Part shown: one piece after another, positions 1 to 6,440 of the stretch
Layout of the letters: each line of letters opens with the position of its first letter
Numbering within the stretch: the stretch's first letter is position 1
The notes under the pieces: generated by a model
Databases searched by the model: none
What the model saw: only the letters and a program-made list of their open reading frames with translations
What the model was told of the DNA's origin: nothing
Translations under genes and position numbers: made by a program
NCBI GenBank assembly: GCA_002308115.1
Contig: DBVJ01000119.1
Span: 1-7,013 of the forward strand
Origin: Lachnospiraceae bacterium UBA1267
GTDB lineage: Bacteria > Bacillota > Clostridia > Lachnospirales > Lachnospiraceae
DNA length: 7,013 bases
Reading direction: 5' to 3'

Positions 1-570
1 CATGACCAGACGGAAGCCATGACCTTGGGCGACCGCATCGTCATCATGAAGGACGGCTTCATGCAGCAGGTCGGCACTCCGACGGAAGTGTTCGAAATGC
101 CGAAGAACCTCTTCGTCGGCGAATTCATCGGATCCCCGAAGATGAATATTTTCCGGACCGAGCTCGTCGAAGAGAACGGCCAGTACTACGTCACGCCTTA
201 CGGCGCGAAGATCCCGGTCACGGGCTCGAAGGGCGCGGCACTGAAGGCTGCCGGCGTGAAGAGCGGGAAGGTCATCCTTGGCGCGCGTCCGGAGCACATT
301 CGTCTTTCGAAAGCAGGTGATCCGGCTGCAATCAAGTGCACGCTGCGCGTGAAGGAAATGATGGGCTCCGAACTCCATCTCCATCTGGTCTGCCCCGGAA
401 ACGAAGAGAAGAACGACGACGGCGCGAACCTGATCGTCCGCGTCCCCACCATCGACCTTTCGAAGGAATTCCACAAGAGCCTTGTGGCCGGCGCGGAACT
501 CTACGTCACTTTCGACGGCAAGGTCATGCATTTCTTCGATCCCGAGACCGAAGAGAACCTGCTTGTATAA
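1..570 (+). CDS. Carbohydrate ABC transporter ATP-binding protein, UgpC/MsmK/MalK type (5' end cut off)
   Basis: This is the C-terminal 189 residues of a cytoplasmic ATPase that powers uptake of sugars or glycerol-3-phosphate-like solutes. The reading frame is open from base 1, so the start, Walker A, signature and Walker B motifs lie left of the window. The fragment opens with HDQTEAM, which holds the switch (H-loop) histidine, followed by [10 protein letters not shown] and VGTPTEVFE, the usual end of the nucleotide-binding domain in this family. [12 protein letters not shown] marks the change to the regulatory TOBE/OB region, and GARPEHIRL is a typical TOBE motif. The C-terminal [11 protein letters not shown] is the normal ending of MsmK/UgpC proteins, so the 3' end is intact. 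The TAA stop is followed 29 bp later by a strong terminator, so this is the last gene of its transcript. The transported substrate cannot be told from the ATPase, since one such ATPase often serves several transporters. The family call is firm; the symbol is left open. Confidence 0.93.
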   Translation, partial: HDQTEAMTLGDRIVIMKDGFMQQVGTPTEVFEMPKNLFVGEFIGSPKMNIFRTELVEENGQYYVTPYGAKIPVTGSKGAALKAAGVKSGKVILGARPEHIRLSKAGDPAAIKCTLRVKEMMGSELHLHLVCPGNEEKNDDGANLIVRVPTIDLSKEFHKSLVAGAELYVTFDGKVMHFFDPETEENLLV

Positions 571-598
571 GGGCTTTCAGAGTCTGATTCAGAAAAGC

Positions 599-630
599 TG
601 CCGCGTCCTTTGGGGCGCGGCGGTTTTTCT
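599..630 (+). terminator. Rho-independent terminator after the ABC ATPase gene
   Basis: Bases 600-608 (GCCGCGTCC) pair with 613-621 (GGGCGCGGC), giving a 9-bp GC-rich stem with one T-G pair and a four-base loop TTTG. GG and then five T follow at 624-628. The hairpin starts 29 bp after the ATPase stop codon and separates that gene from the promoter near 700. There is no equivalent T-tract for the minus strand, so it works in one direction. Confidence 0.9.
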
Positions 631-699
631 ATGCATGCGGCATTGCTGCTCAGGAATTCACAGGCCGTAGGGCATCGATGAAATGTGGCGGTTATATAG

Positions 700-733
700 A
701 TGACTTATGCACGGTGAAATGCTATAATATAAT
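700..733 (+). promoter_or_regulatory. Sigma-70/SigA-type extended -10 promoter for the 760-4933 gene group
   Basis: A perfect -10 box TATAAT lies at 723-728, preceded by TGC at 720-722, which makes it an extended -10 element. ATGACT at 700-705 matches four of six bases of the -35 consensus, and the spacer is exactly 17 bp. A second perfect TATAAT overlaps the first at 728-733. The expected transcription start is near 735-740, leaving a leader of only about 20-25 bases before the ATG at 760. The surrounding AT-rich stretch stands out from the GC-rich coding sequence. No operator-like inverted repeat is visible here. Confidence 0.8.
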
Positions 734-759
734 AATCCATTAGGACAGAGGAAAAACAA

Positions 760-1386
760 ATGGAAGGAAAGCGGATAACAGACCATATCTGGCTGTGTCC
801 CGACGGGAAATACCGTTGGGTCTACGAATTCAGCATGCTGAAAAATCCGGTGATCCTCTTGACCGTCCTGAAGGTCTTCGGTATCGCGGCGGCCGCCGTC
901 GCCCTCTTCGCATTTGCCGTCGATCTCTTTGACGACTGGCAGATCACCGTGCTGGACGAGGACAATCTGAAGATCCTTCTGATCGTCGCCGCAGTGTTCA
1001 TCGGAATCATTTTCGTGTCCTATCTGATCCTTGCCGGGATCTATGGCTGGAAATACGAAGTCCTGTTTGAAATGGATGATGAAAGCGTCTCGCATATCCA
1101 GATGCCGAAGCAATACAAGAAAGCAGAGGCGATCGCCTGGATCACGGCCATGGCAGGCGCCTTGTCAGGCAGTTTAAGCGCTGCCGGAGCGGGGCTGAAT
1201 GCGGTATCGGGCAATGTATCCGTCTCGGTCTTTTCCAATGTGAGGCGGCTCGTGAGACGGAGGCGTATGCACACGATCAAGGTCCAAAGCCCGTTCAACA
1301 AGAACCAGGTCTATGCGGAAACAGACGCAGATTACGAATTTGTCTGGGCGTTTCTGAAAGAGCACTGCCCGAATGCCAGAGCATAA
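760..1386 (+). CDS. Uncharacterised membrane protein with a possible PH-like cytosolic domain
   Basis: This 208-residue protein is not one whose function I recognise. A short N-terminal part (WLCPDGKYRWVYEF, 11-24) is followed by two strong membrane segments at about residues 30-56 and 71-96, with an acidic linker between them. After the second helix the sequence alternates hydrophobic and charged residues (YEVLFEMDDESVSHI, about 99-113), passes a small-residue stretch rich in Ala, Gly and Ser (124-150), then a basic cluster RRLVRRRRM at 162-170, and ends with NQVYAETDADYEFVWAFLKEHC. That pattern resembles two-helix bacterial proteins with a PH-like domain, but this is inference. The ATG at 760 is supported by AGAGGA at 747-752, seven bases upstream, and by the strong promoter before it. 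citC starts 49 bp downstream with no terminator between, so the two are probably co-transcribed. No signal peptide or catalytic motif is visible. Confidence 0.82.
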   Translation: MEGKRITDHIWLCPDGKYRWVYEFSMLKNPVILLTVLKVFGIAAAAVALFAFAVDLFDDWQITVLDEDNLKILLIVAAVFIGIIFVSYLILAGIYGWKYEVLFEMDDESVSHIQMPKQYKKAEAIAWITAMAGALSGSLSAAGAGLNAVSGNVSVSVFSNVRRLVRRRRMHTIKVQSPFNKNQVYAETDADYEFVWAFLKEHCPNARA

Positions 1387-1435
1387 GGGCGGCACGAAGC
1401 GGACCATACGGAAGCAGAGATAAAGGCGGTCAAGC

Positions 1436-2500
1436 ATGGCTGAATACATCCTGAAAGCTGATGAGAAAGAACGCGGACTTCAGAAGAAGATGATCCGCCT
1501 TCTTTCGGATGCCGGGATCCGTCCCGACCCGCATCTGGACTACAGCTGCGTACTCGTCGACGAGGATGAAAATGCCCTGGCTTCCGGGAGTCTCTTCCGG
1601 AATACGCTGCGTTGTCTTGCTGTACGGCCGGATCTTCAGGGCGAGGGCTATATGGGCCGTATCGTTTCGCACCTTCTTCAGATTGAGATCTCACGCGGTT
1701 ATACGAACGCATTTCTCTGCACGAAACCCTCCTACAAGGAACTCATGACAGACCTTGGATTTCATGAGATCGTTTCTGTTCCCGGCGCGGTCTTTATGGA
1801 GAGCCGGAAAGACGGCTTCGTGAAGTGGCTCGAAGATGTGAGGAAAGAACTGGAAGGGGAAGAATGGGAGGCGCGATCGAACCGGGAAGAGTGCACCGGT
1901 ACAGCGGCTATCGTCATGAATGCGAATCCCTTTACCCTGGGGCACAGGCATCTTGCCGAGACGGCCGCCAAAGCATACACACGCGTCCTGGTCTTCGTCG
2001 TGGAAGAGGAGAACGGGGCCATCCCATTTTCCGTGAGATACAGGCTGGTCCGGGAAGGCCTCAGAGATCTTCCAAATGTGACCATCCTGCCGTCCGGACC
2101 CTACGTCATCAGCCAGGCCACATTTCCGTCTTACTTCCTGAAAGACGAAGAAGAGGCTGTAAAAACCCATACAAGCGTCGATTTGGCCGTTTTTACGCGA
2201 ATTGCGTATGATCTTGGAATCTCTGCCCGTCTCGTCGGAGAAGAGCCGGAAAGCCCCGTTACGAGGCTCTACAACGATGCCATGCTGGAGGCGCTGCCCG
2301 AGGCCGGCATCGAATGCCGTGTGATTCCCAGGATCCGGGCCGGAAGGAGGCTCATTTCCGCGAGCTCCGTCCGGAAAGCGCTGGCGGCGGGAGATCTGGA
2401 GACGGTAAAGGAAATGACTCCGGAGAGCACCTGGCGATACTTTACATCGGAAGAGGCAGAGCCGGTGCTTTACGCGCTTTTTCGGGGCAGCGTAATATGA
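1436..2500 (+). CDS. citC: [Citrate (pro-3S)-lyase] ligase (citrate lyase acetyl-activating enzyme)
   Basis: CitC uses ATP and acetate to acetylate the thiol of the prosthetic group on the citrate lyase acyl carrier subunit (CitD), turning inactive HS-lyase into the active acetyl form in the cytoplasm. The 354-residue length is normal for the family. Residues 1 to about 125 form a GNAT-like domain, with VRPDLQGEGYMGRIV at 63-77 matching the acetyl-CoA-binding loop pattern. From about 155 follows a nucleotidyltransferase-type fold: NANPFTLGHRHL (162-173) carries the HxGH-like site, SGPYVISQATFPSYFLK lies at 220-236, GEEPESPVTRLYN at 268-280 and ISASSVR at 307-313, all hallmarks of CitC. The ATG is preceded by AAAGGCGG at 1422-1429. 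The stop TGA overlaps the citX start (ATGA at 2497-2500), which indicates translational coupling. The genes for the lyase subunits (citD, citE, citF) are not in the window. Confidence 0.95.
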   Translation: MAEYILKADEKERGLQKKMIRLLSDAGIRPDPHLDYSCVLVDEDENALASGSLFRNTLRCLAVRPDLQGEGYMGRIVSHLLQIEISRGYTNAFLCTKPSYKELMTDLGFHEIVSVPGAVFMESRKDGFVKWLEDVRKELEGEEWEARSNREECTGTAAIVMNANPFTLGHRHLAETAAKAYTRVLVFVVEEENGAIPFSVRYRLVREGLRDLPNVTILPSGPYVISQATFPSYFLKDEEEAVKTHTSVDLAVFTRIAYDLGISARLVGEEPESPVTRLYNDAMLEALPEAGIECRVIPRIRAGRRLISASSVRKALAAGDLETVKEMTPESTWRYFTSEEAEPVLYALFRGSVI

Positions 2501-3102
2501 CGGAATGCACGCTCATGGAGATCCTGAACGCTCGGGAGGAGCGGGTGAAAAGACGGGAAGCGCTCATAAAGAAGAGCGGCTGTCCCGTTCTTTCGATGAC
2601 CATGAATATCCCCGGGGCCGTGAAGGACGGCCCGCTCATTCGAAGGACCTTCCACGCCTGGCTGGATCTTTTGTGGACGGCTTTCGAGAAATCCGGCGCT
2701 TCCGATGCCGAGATCCGTTACGAGAAGACCGGTCCGGAGCTTCTTTGGGCGCTTGATATCCCCGCCCGTGAACTCAAAAGACACTGTATAGACCTGGAGG
2801 AGACAGACCCCGCGGGGCGCCTTGCGGATCTGGACGTATATGATGAAAAGGGGCATGCGGTTTCCCGTACAGAGCTGGGATTTCAGGAACGGCCGTGCAT
2901 CTTGTGCGGCGCGCCCGGAAGAGCCTGCGCCGCCGGACAGATGCACCCGCTCAGCGAAGTGCGCGCAGAGGCGGAGAGGAGGATGCGTGCATTTTTTTCC
3001 CGGAAAGATCCCGCGCACTTTGCGGAACTCGCCGTGTCTTCCATCATCATGGAAGCCCGGACCACGCCGAAGCCCGGGCTTGTGGACGGCCGGAATTCCT
3101 AA
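2497..3102 (+). CDS. citX: Holo-ACP synthase (CitX) part of an interrupted CitXG fusion
   Basis: CitX transfers 2'-(5''-triphosphoribosyl)-3'-dephospho-CoA to a serine of the citrate lyase acyl carrier subunit. An open frame extends upstream inside citC, but the ATG at 2497 is preferred: it overlaps the citC stop in ATGA, and CitX similarity begins there. The protein is 201 residues. PVLSMTMNIPGAVKDG (30-45), the family core ETDPAGRLADLDVYD (102-116) and the cysteine/histidine segment CILCGAPGRACAAGQMH (134-150) are all present, so the CitX domain looks complete by about residue 165. Residues about 166-201 are not CitX: ELAVSSIIMEARTTPKPGLVD is the start of CitG, including its TPKPGLVD motif. 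The frame then meets TAA at 3100-3102 and CitG similarity continues in the same frame directly after it. A protein ending here would be a functional-looking CitX with a useless CitG stub. Weak GGGG at 2484-2487 is the only Shine-Dalgarno candidate, consistent with coupling to citC. Confidence 0.9.
   Translation: MTECTLMEILNAREERVKRREALIKKSGCPVLSMTMNIPGAVKDGPLIRRTFHAWLDLLWTAFEKSGASDAEIRYEKTGPELLWALDIPARELKRHCIDLEETDPAGRLADLDVYDEKGHAVSRTELGFQERPCILCGAPGRACAAGQMHPLSEVRAEAERRMRAFFSRKDPAHFAELAVSSIIMEARTTPKPGLVDGRNS
3100..3102 (+). other. In-frame TAA inside the citXG reading frame
   Basis: The frame reads GLVDGRNS, stop, SHKDMDL. As I recall it, the E. coli CitG protein has GLVDRINCGAHKDMAL at this place, so the stop occupies the position of the conserved glycine with no gain or loss of length. 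It is a nonsense codon and not a frameshift. All GGN glycine codons differ from TAA at two or more positions. The residue before RN is G where the family has R (VDR), so the motif carries a second change close by. TAA also ends at least five other genes in this window, so a genome-wide change of its meaning is not supported. Confidence 0.88.
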
Positions 3103-3114
3103 AGCCACAAAGAT

Positions 3115-3849
3115 ATGGACCTCGGGCTGATGATCAGGAGCGCGGAAGCGCTCGGGCCTTATTTTGAAGCATGTATACGCGCCGGCATGGACAGCGTCAA
3201 AAAGGCACCGGAAGAGACTTTCCCGCTTCTCAGAAAGCTTGGCCTGGAAGCAGAGAAAACGATGTTTTCCGTGACAGACGGCGTGAATACACATAAAGGA
3301 GCCGTTTATCTCTTCGGGATCCTCCTCGGAGCGTTTGGCAGGCTCTGGCAGGCAGACCGTTTTCCGGAGCCGGAGAAAATGCTTCTCGAGGGCGGCAAGA
3401 TCGCCTCGGCCTCTGTCGAAGAAGATCTCAGGACGATCGGAAGCCTCCCCGACAACGCACTGACCTCCGGCCAGAGGATCTATAGGGACTATGGCCTTCG
3501 CGGCGCACGCGGCGAAGCAGCGGATGGCTTCCCGTCTGTCCGTCTGACAGCGCTTCCTTATCTCAGGGCGCACAGGGAAGAAGGCAGGTATCAGAGCGTT
3601 CTTCTTCATCTCATTGCCCTTGGAAAGGATACCAACCTGATCGCGCGATGCGGCTTCACGGACGCGAAGGAAGCCGTGGAGAAAGTGCGTGCGCTCCTTT
3701 CAGCGGGAGAGCCTGGTTTGAGCGCCGTCGAAGAGCTGGATGACTGGTTCATCCGGAAGAATCTTTCCCCGGGTGGTTCGGCCGACCTTCTGGCCGTCAG
3801 CATTTTCTGCATGCTTTTGGAAAGAGCTTCAGAAAAAGAATTCGGATAA
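3115..3849 (+). CDS. citG: Triphosphoribosyl-dephospho-CoA synthase (CitG), separated from its N-terminus by a stop codon; probably inactive as a separate protein
   Basis: CitG makes the citrate lyase prosthetic group precursor from dephospho-CoA and ATP, releasing adenine. The frame is the one used by citX. CitG similarity resumes at 3103, directly after the TAA, and the first ATG after it is at 3115, giving 244 residues. Conserved CitG stretches are intact: TDGVNTHKG (54-62), TSGQRIYRDYGLRGARGEA (117-135), KDTNLIARCG (171-180) and NLSPGGSADLLA (216-227), so nothing else is broken down to the TAA at 3847. The upstream TPKPGLVD motif and the SHKD residues just after the stop are excluded from a product starting at 3115. 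No convincing Shine-Dalgarno sequence precedes this ATG; restart after termination 12 bases upstream is conceivable. Counted across the stop, the joint frame is 450 codons, a reasonable size for a bifunctional CitXG. Either the enzyme is lost here, or the stop is bypassed or erroneous. Confidence 0.85.
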   Translation: MDLGLMIRSAEALGPYFEACIRAGMDSVKKAPEETFPLLRKLGLEAEKTMFSVTDGVNTHKGAVYLFGILLGAFGRLWQADRFPEPEKMLLEGGKIASASVEEDLRTIGSLPDNALTSGQRIYRDYGLRGARGEAADGFPSVRLTALPYLRAHREEGRYQSVLLHLIALGKDTNLIARCGFTDAKEAVEKVRALLSAGEPGLSAVEELDDWFIRKNLSPGGSADLLAVSIFCMLLERASEKEFG

Positions 3850-3904
3850 GAAGACACAGATACGGATATCAAATACAAAAAAACAGACAGAGAGGTAGAA
3901 CACA

Positions 3905-4933
3905 ATGAACATGGAAAGCAAATTCGTAAGGATCATGCGAAACTCAGGACCTGCGCGGTTTTTCGTTCCCGTAGGCCTCATCCTGATCATTTTCGGAGTG
4001 ATCATGCTCGGATTCCGGTCCGGGAATTATGAGGAGACTGCCGGAAAAGTCACGGAAGTCACAGAGGACATCGCAGTCGACGAAGACAACAAGACCGTCT
4101 ATAACGTCCGTTTTACTTATGAGGTGGATGGAAAGAGCTACAACGGGTCGTTCGACGGCCTCGGCCAGAAGTACGCCGTGGGAGATCCGATCCAGGTGTT
4201 CTATGATCCTTCGGACCCCGGAAAGGTGACGAACGCGAAGATCCCGGACTTCATCTGGCCCGTTGTGATCGCTGTCGGCGCAGCGGCCGTCATTTTCGGC
4301 GTGTTTCGGACCATACAGGCTTTCAAAAAGAGCAAAGAACTGGATGAGAAGAGACCAGGCGAAGGCCTGCCTCCAGTGGATTTCAAAGCCTATAAAGACC
4401 GGGAAGGCGTACGGGAACTCTACTGCAGTTTCGACGGCCACAGCTTAAAGCCCGGCTACGTCATCGAGGACGGGGACAGGAAAGTCCTTTTCGAAGGGAA
4501 AATGACGAAGCAGAATCTGTTGGGGCCGCGCACGTATCAGTTCGTAAACCATCTGACCAATACTTCTTCAGATCATCAGGTGGGGCATACCATGACTGAG
4601 ACGGTCAACGACAGCCTTCTTTCCGCCAGATCCTCCTTCAAATTTGACGGCAGGGACGTCTGGGACGTGATCCACGATAGAGGTATCCGTCTGGAGACGG
4701 ACGCTCTCAGCAAATTCCCGCATTTCCTCTACAATGCTGCCCGTGACGGCAAGGCCTTCGCGCGGATCGAGACCTCCGGGAAATACGTGCACGAAGAGGA
4801 TGCGGCAGCGCATACATTCGATCTGCCGGTCGGCCGGTATTACTACCGCATTTGGACGGATTCCGAGGACCTGGAGTCGCTCTTCCTTACGGTTTTTGCT
4901 ATCAGCGAAACTGAGCAGGTAACCGTGGAATAA
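3905..4933 (+). CDS. DUF3592-like membrane protein with an extra C-terminal domain
   Basis: This 342-residue protein matches the DUF3592 pattern: a membrane helix at about 19-38, an external or periplasm-equivalent beta-rich segment with GKVTEV (47-52), YNVRFTYEVDGKSYNG (66-81) and VGDPIQVFYDPSDPGKV (92-108), then a second helix at about 116-135. A basic, charged linker follows. From about residue 165 to the end there is a second, soluble-looking region of about 180 residues with many beta-like and aromatic stretches (KVLFEGKMTKQ, SSFKFDG, GRYYYRIWT). I do not recognise this domain; the KVLFEG segment is faintly reminiscent of tubby/LURP-like folds, which is speculation. Function is unknown. 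The ATG at 3905 is chosen over the one at 3911 because AGAGG at 3891-3895 is nine bases upstream of it. It follows citG by 55 bp without a terminator, so it may share the transcript from the 700-733 promoter. The gene ends at a strong bidirectional terminator. Confidence 0.87.
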   Translation: MNMESKFVRIMRNSGPARFFVPVGLILIIFGVIMLGFRSGNYEETAGKVTEVTEDIAVDEDNKTVYNVRFTYEVDGKSYNGSFDGLGQKYAVGDPIQVFYDPSDPGKVTNAKIPDFIWPVVIAVGAAAVIFGVFRTIQAFKKSKELDEKRPGEGLPPVDFKAYKDREGVRELYCSFDGHSLKPGYVIEDGDRKVLFEGKMTKQNLLGPRTYQFVNHLTNTSSDHQVGHTMTETVNDSLLSARSSFKFDGRDVWDVIHDRGIRLETDALSKFPHFLYNAARDGKAFARIETSGKYVHEEDAAAHTFDLPVGRYYYRIWTDSEDLESLFLTVFAISETEQVTVE

Positions 4934-4956
4934 AAGCATTCAAAAAAACGAAATCA

Positions 4957-4997
4957 GGAAAAAATCGGGCCCGCCCTTCGGGGCGGACCCGATTTCT
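4957..4997. terminator. Bidirectional intrinsic terminator between convergent genes
   Basis: Bases 4962-4976 pair with 4981-4995 to form a 15-bp stem with a single C-A mismatch (4970/4987). The loop 4977-4980 is TTCG closed by C-G, the especially stable cUUCGg tetraloop when read on the plus strand. On the plus strand the stem ends in ATTTCT. On the minus strand it runs into six T (complement of 4959-4964). It lies 28 bp after the plus-strand DUF3592-like gene and 23 bp after the minus-strand prpD-like gene, so it can serve both. Confidence 0.92.
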
Positions 4998-5018
4998 CTA
5001 TGCTTTCCGGTCAGTTCG

Positions 5019-6380
5019 TCACAGCATCCGGATGAATTCCCGGACGCTTCCTTCAAAATGCAGCGCGGCATCGATGACACGTTCTGCTTCTTCCGGGGAT
5101 TTTCCGCCTGCCTTTGCCAGATCCCTGAACTTTCCGAGGAAGGCTTCTTCGGTCATCGGGTTCTCAGGCTCGCCCATGGCGTACTGCACGTCTTCCGTGA
5201 AGGAACGGCCGTCCCGAAGCGTGATCGTGACGCGGGCCGGTCTTCTCATCGGGACGATCGCGGTAAAGTTGGGATCTTCCACGACACGCACGCTCTGAAG
5301 GATCCGCTGGATCTCGGGATCGCGGATGTTCTTTTCGGAAAATGCGGTCATGCCGCAGGAACCGGTGACGATGGCACAGGCGATGGCGTAAGGGATCGAC
5401 ATTTTGGCTTCGAGCGCAGTATTGATCATCCGGTAATCATGACCTTTGATGCCCTGGCCGTACATTTCCACGAGGACGTGATCCACGTCTTCCGGGCGGA
5501 AATCCGCCTGTGCCTTGATCGCGAGCACGCCATCGATGGGCGCGTGGGTGTGACGGCAGGCCGCGTGGATCTTGTGATAGCAGCCCCGGATGTTCCAGCC
5601 GGGATCGAAGGCCAGCGTCAGCACTTCACGGTTCGAGGTCTCGCCCATGGCACGCAGGAAGCCAAATTTACCGTCCAGCGGATCCATGGGACTCTTGAGA
5701 CCGCTTCGGGCGATCAACGCCGCCGTAATGCCGGCGTGGCAGGCGCGTGCCGGATTGAAGGGCTTCAGCGTGGATACGTTTTCCATGACCTCGAGGCTAC
5801 CGGCGGCAGAGGTGCAGGCGGCAGCGAGGGCGTCTTTCATCTCTTCCTGAGTGAAATCGAGGAGCGCAGCCACAGCCATCGCGGCGCCGAGCGTGCCGGC
5901 GGTTCCGGAAGAATGGAAGCCGCGCGCACGGTTCGCGGGCTGGATGCAGCGGCCCATGCGGATGCCGGTCTCATAACCCACAAGAAGAGCGCGGATCAGA
6001 TCGTCCATCGAAAGGTCACGGCATTCTCCGACGGCCAGGATGGCAGGCAGAACAGATGCGGCCAGATGGACCGTCGAAAAACGGTGGCCGTCGTCCATGT
6101 CCAGAACGTGGAGCGAGAGGGCGTTCGTAAGCGCGGCATCCTGCATGGAAGCACGCCTTCCGTGACCGATGACAGACGCGCCGCCGGGCACTTCTGGCAG
6201 CTGGTCCAGATAGGCGTCCACATGCTTTCGCATGAGTTCCATGCCCCCGTACAGGGAGCCCAGGCCGTCGAGAAGGCACTTTCTAGCTTCCGCCTGAAGT
6301 TCAGGCGTGATCTCTTTCCGGGAGAGGGTATAGAGGGTCTTGACGAATTCGTCGGAGTAATTCAACCTAGGGACTTCCAT
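5019..6380 (-). CDS. MmgE/PrpD family protein (2-methylcitrate dehydratase or cis-aconitate decarboxylase-like)
   Basis: This complete 453-residue cytoplasmic protein belongs to the MmgE/PrpD family, whose characterised members dehydrate 2-methylcitrate or decarboxylate cis-aconitate without an iron-sulfur cluster. Family landmarks run in order: the all-helical N-terminal part with LDMDDGH at 93-99, GFHSSGTAGTLGAA at 154-167 (family pattern GxHxT/SGT.G..GAA), a small-residue helix around 184-195, the conserved CYHKIHAACRHTHAPIDG segment at 267-284, and EAKMSIPYAIA at 324-334. Length is normal. The ATG at 6380 has AGGAG at 6390-6386, five bases upstream on the minus strand. The gene upstream on the same strand is a class I hydro-lyase alpha subunit, 60 bp away, suggesting one transcript acting on di- or tricarboxylic acids. 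The family is diverse and the exact substrate cannot be read from sequence; no methylcitrate synthase or methylisocitrate lyase gene is in the window to argue for the methylcitrate cycle, so no symbol is given. Confidence 0.9.
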   Translation of the reverse strand: MEVPRLNYSDEFVKTLYTLSRKEITPELQAEARKCLLDGLGSLYGGMELMRKHVDAYLDQLPEVPGGASVIGHGRRASMQDAALTNALSLHVLDMDDGHRFSTVHLAASVLPAILAVGECRDLSMDDLIRALLVGYETGIRMGRCIQPANRARGFHSSGTAGTLGAAMAVAALLDFTQEEMKDALAAACTSAAGSLEVMENVSTLKPFNPARACHAGITAALIARSGLKSPMDPLDGKFGFLRAMGETSNREVLTLAFDPGWNIRGCYHKIHAACRHTHAPIDGVLAIKAQADFRPEDVDHVLVEMYGQGIKGHDYRMINTALEAKMSIPYAIACAIVTGSCGMTAFSEKNIRDPEIQRILQSVRVVEDPNFTAIVPMRRPARVTITLRDGRSFTEDVQYAMGEPENPMTEEAFLGKFRDLAKAGGKSPEEAERVIDAALHFEGSVREFIRML

Positions 6381-6393
6381 AAAGGCTCCTCAC

Positions 6394-6429
6394 CAAAGAA
6401 GAAGCGCCCGAAGCCGAAGCAGCGGGCGC
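6394..6429 (-). terminator. Weak hairpin between hydro-lyase alpha gene and prpD-like gene (attenuator or leaky terminator)
   Basis: GCGCCCG at 6404-6410 and CGGGCGC at 6423-6429 form a 7-bp GC stem with a 12-base loop. Read on the minus strand, the hairpin lies 11 bp after the hydro-lyase stop codon and is followed by TTCTTCTTT, a broken T-tract. The prpD-like Shine-Dalgarno sequence begins a few bases later. The interrupted T-tract makes full termination unlikely; partial read-through or protection of the upstream mRNA 3' end is a reasonable reading. Confidence 0.45.
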
Positions 6430-6440
6430 ATGAAAACGTT

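Noticed and set aside
887..898. A 12-bp perfect palindrome CGGCGGCCGCCG.
   Set aside because: It lies in the first membrane helix of the 760 gene and is explained by consecutive alanine codons. No second copy or nearby regulatory context was seen.
2314..2496. An upstream in-frame start for citX inside citC.
   Set aside because: The 61 extra codons overlap the conserved citC 3' end and show no CitX similarity. The ATG at 2497 overlapping the citC stop is the natural start.
3100..3102. Genetic code change in which TAA encodes glycine.
   Set aside because: TAA is the terminal stop of the ABC ATPase, the 760 gene, citG, the DUF3592-like gene and the hydro-lyase gene in this window, all at the expected protein ends.
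3496..3518. Inverted repeat CTTCGC/GCGAAG inside citG.
   Set aside because: It falls in the conserved GLRGARGEA coding segment. The arms are only 6 bp, no T-tract follows, and protein conservation explains the sequence.
2470..3609. A 379-codon minus-strand open frame across citX and citG.
   Set aside because: It is the complement of the conserved citXG frame and shows no motif or plausible start signal. It runs across the TAA at 3100 without disturbance because it is in another frame.
3850..3904. A possible promoter or terminator in the A-rich gap before the DUF3592-like gene.
   Set aside because: There is no hairpin and no -10/-35 pair with acceptable spacing. Only the Shine-Dalgarno sequence at 3891-3895 is convincing.
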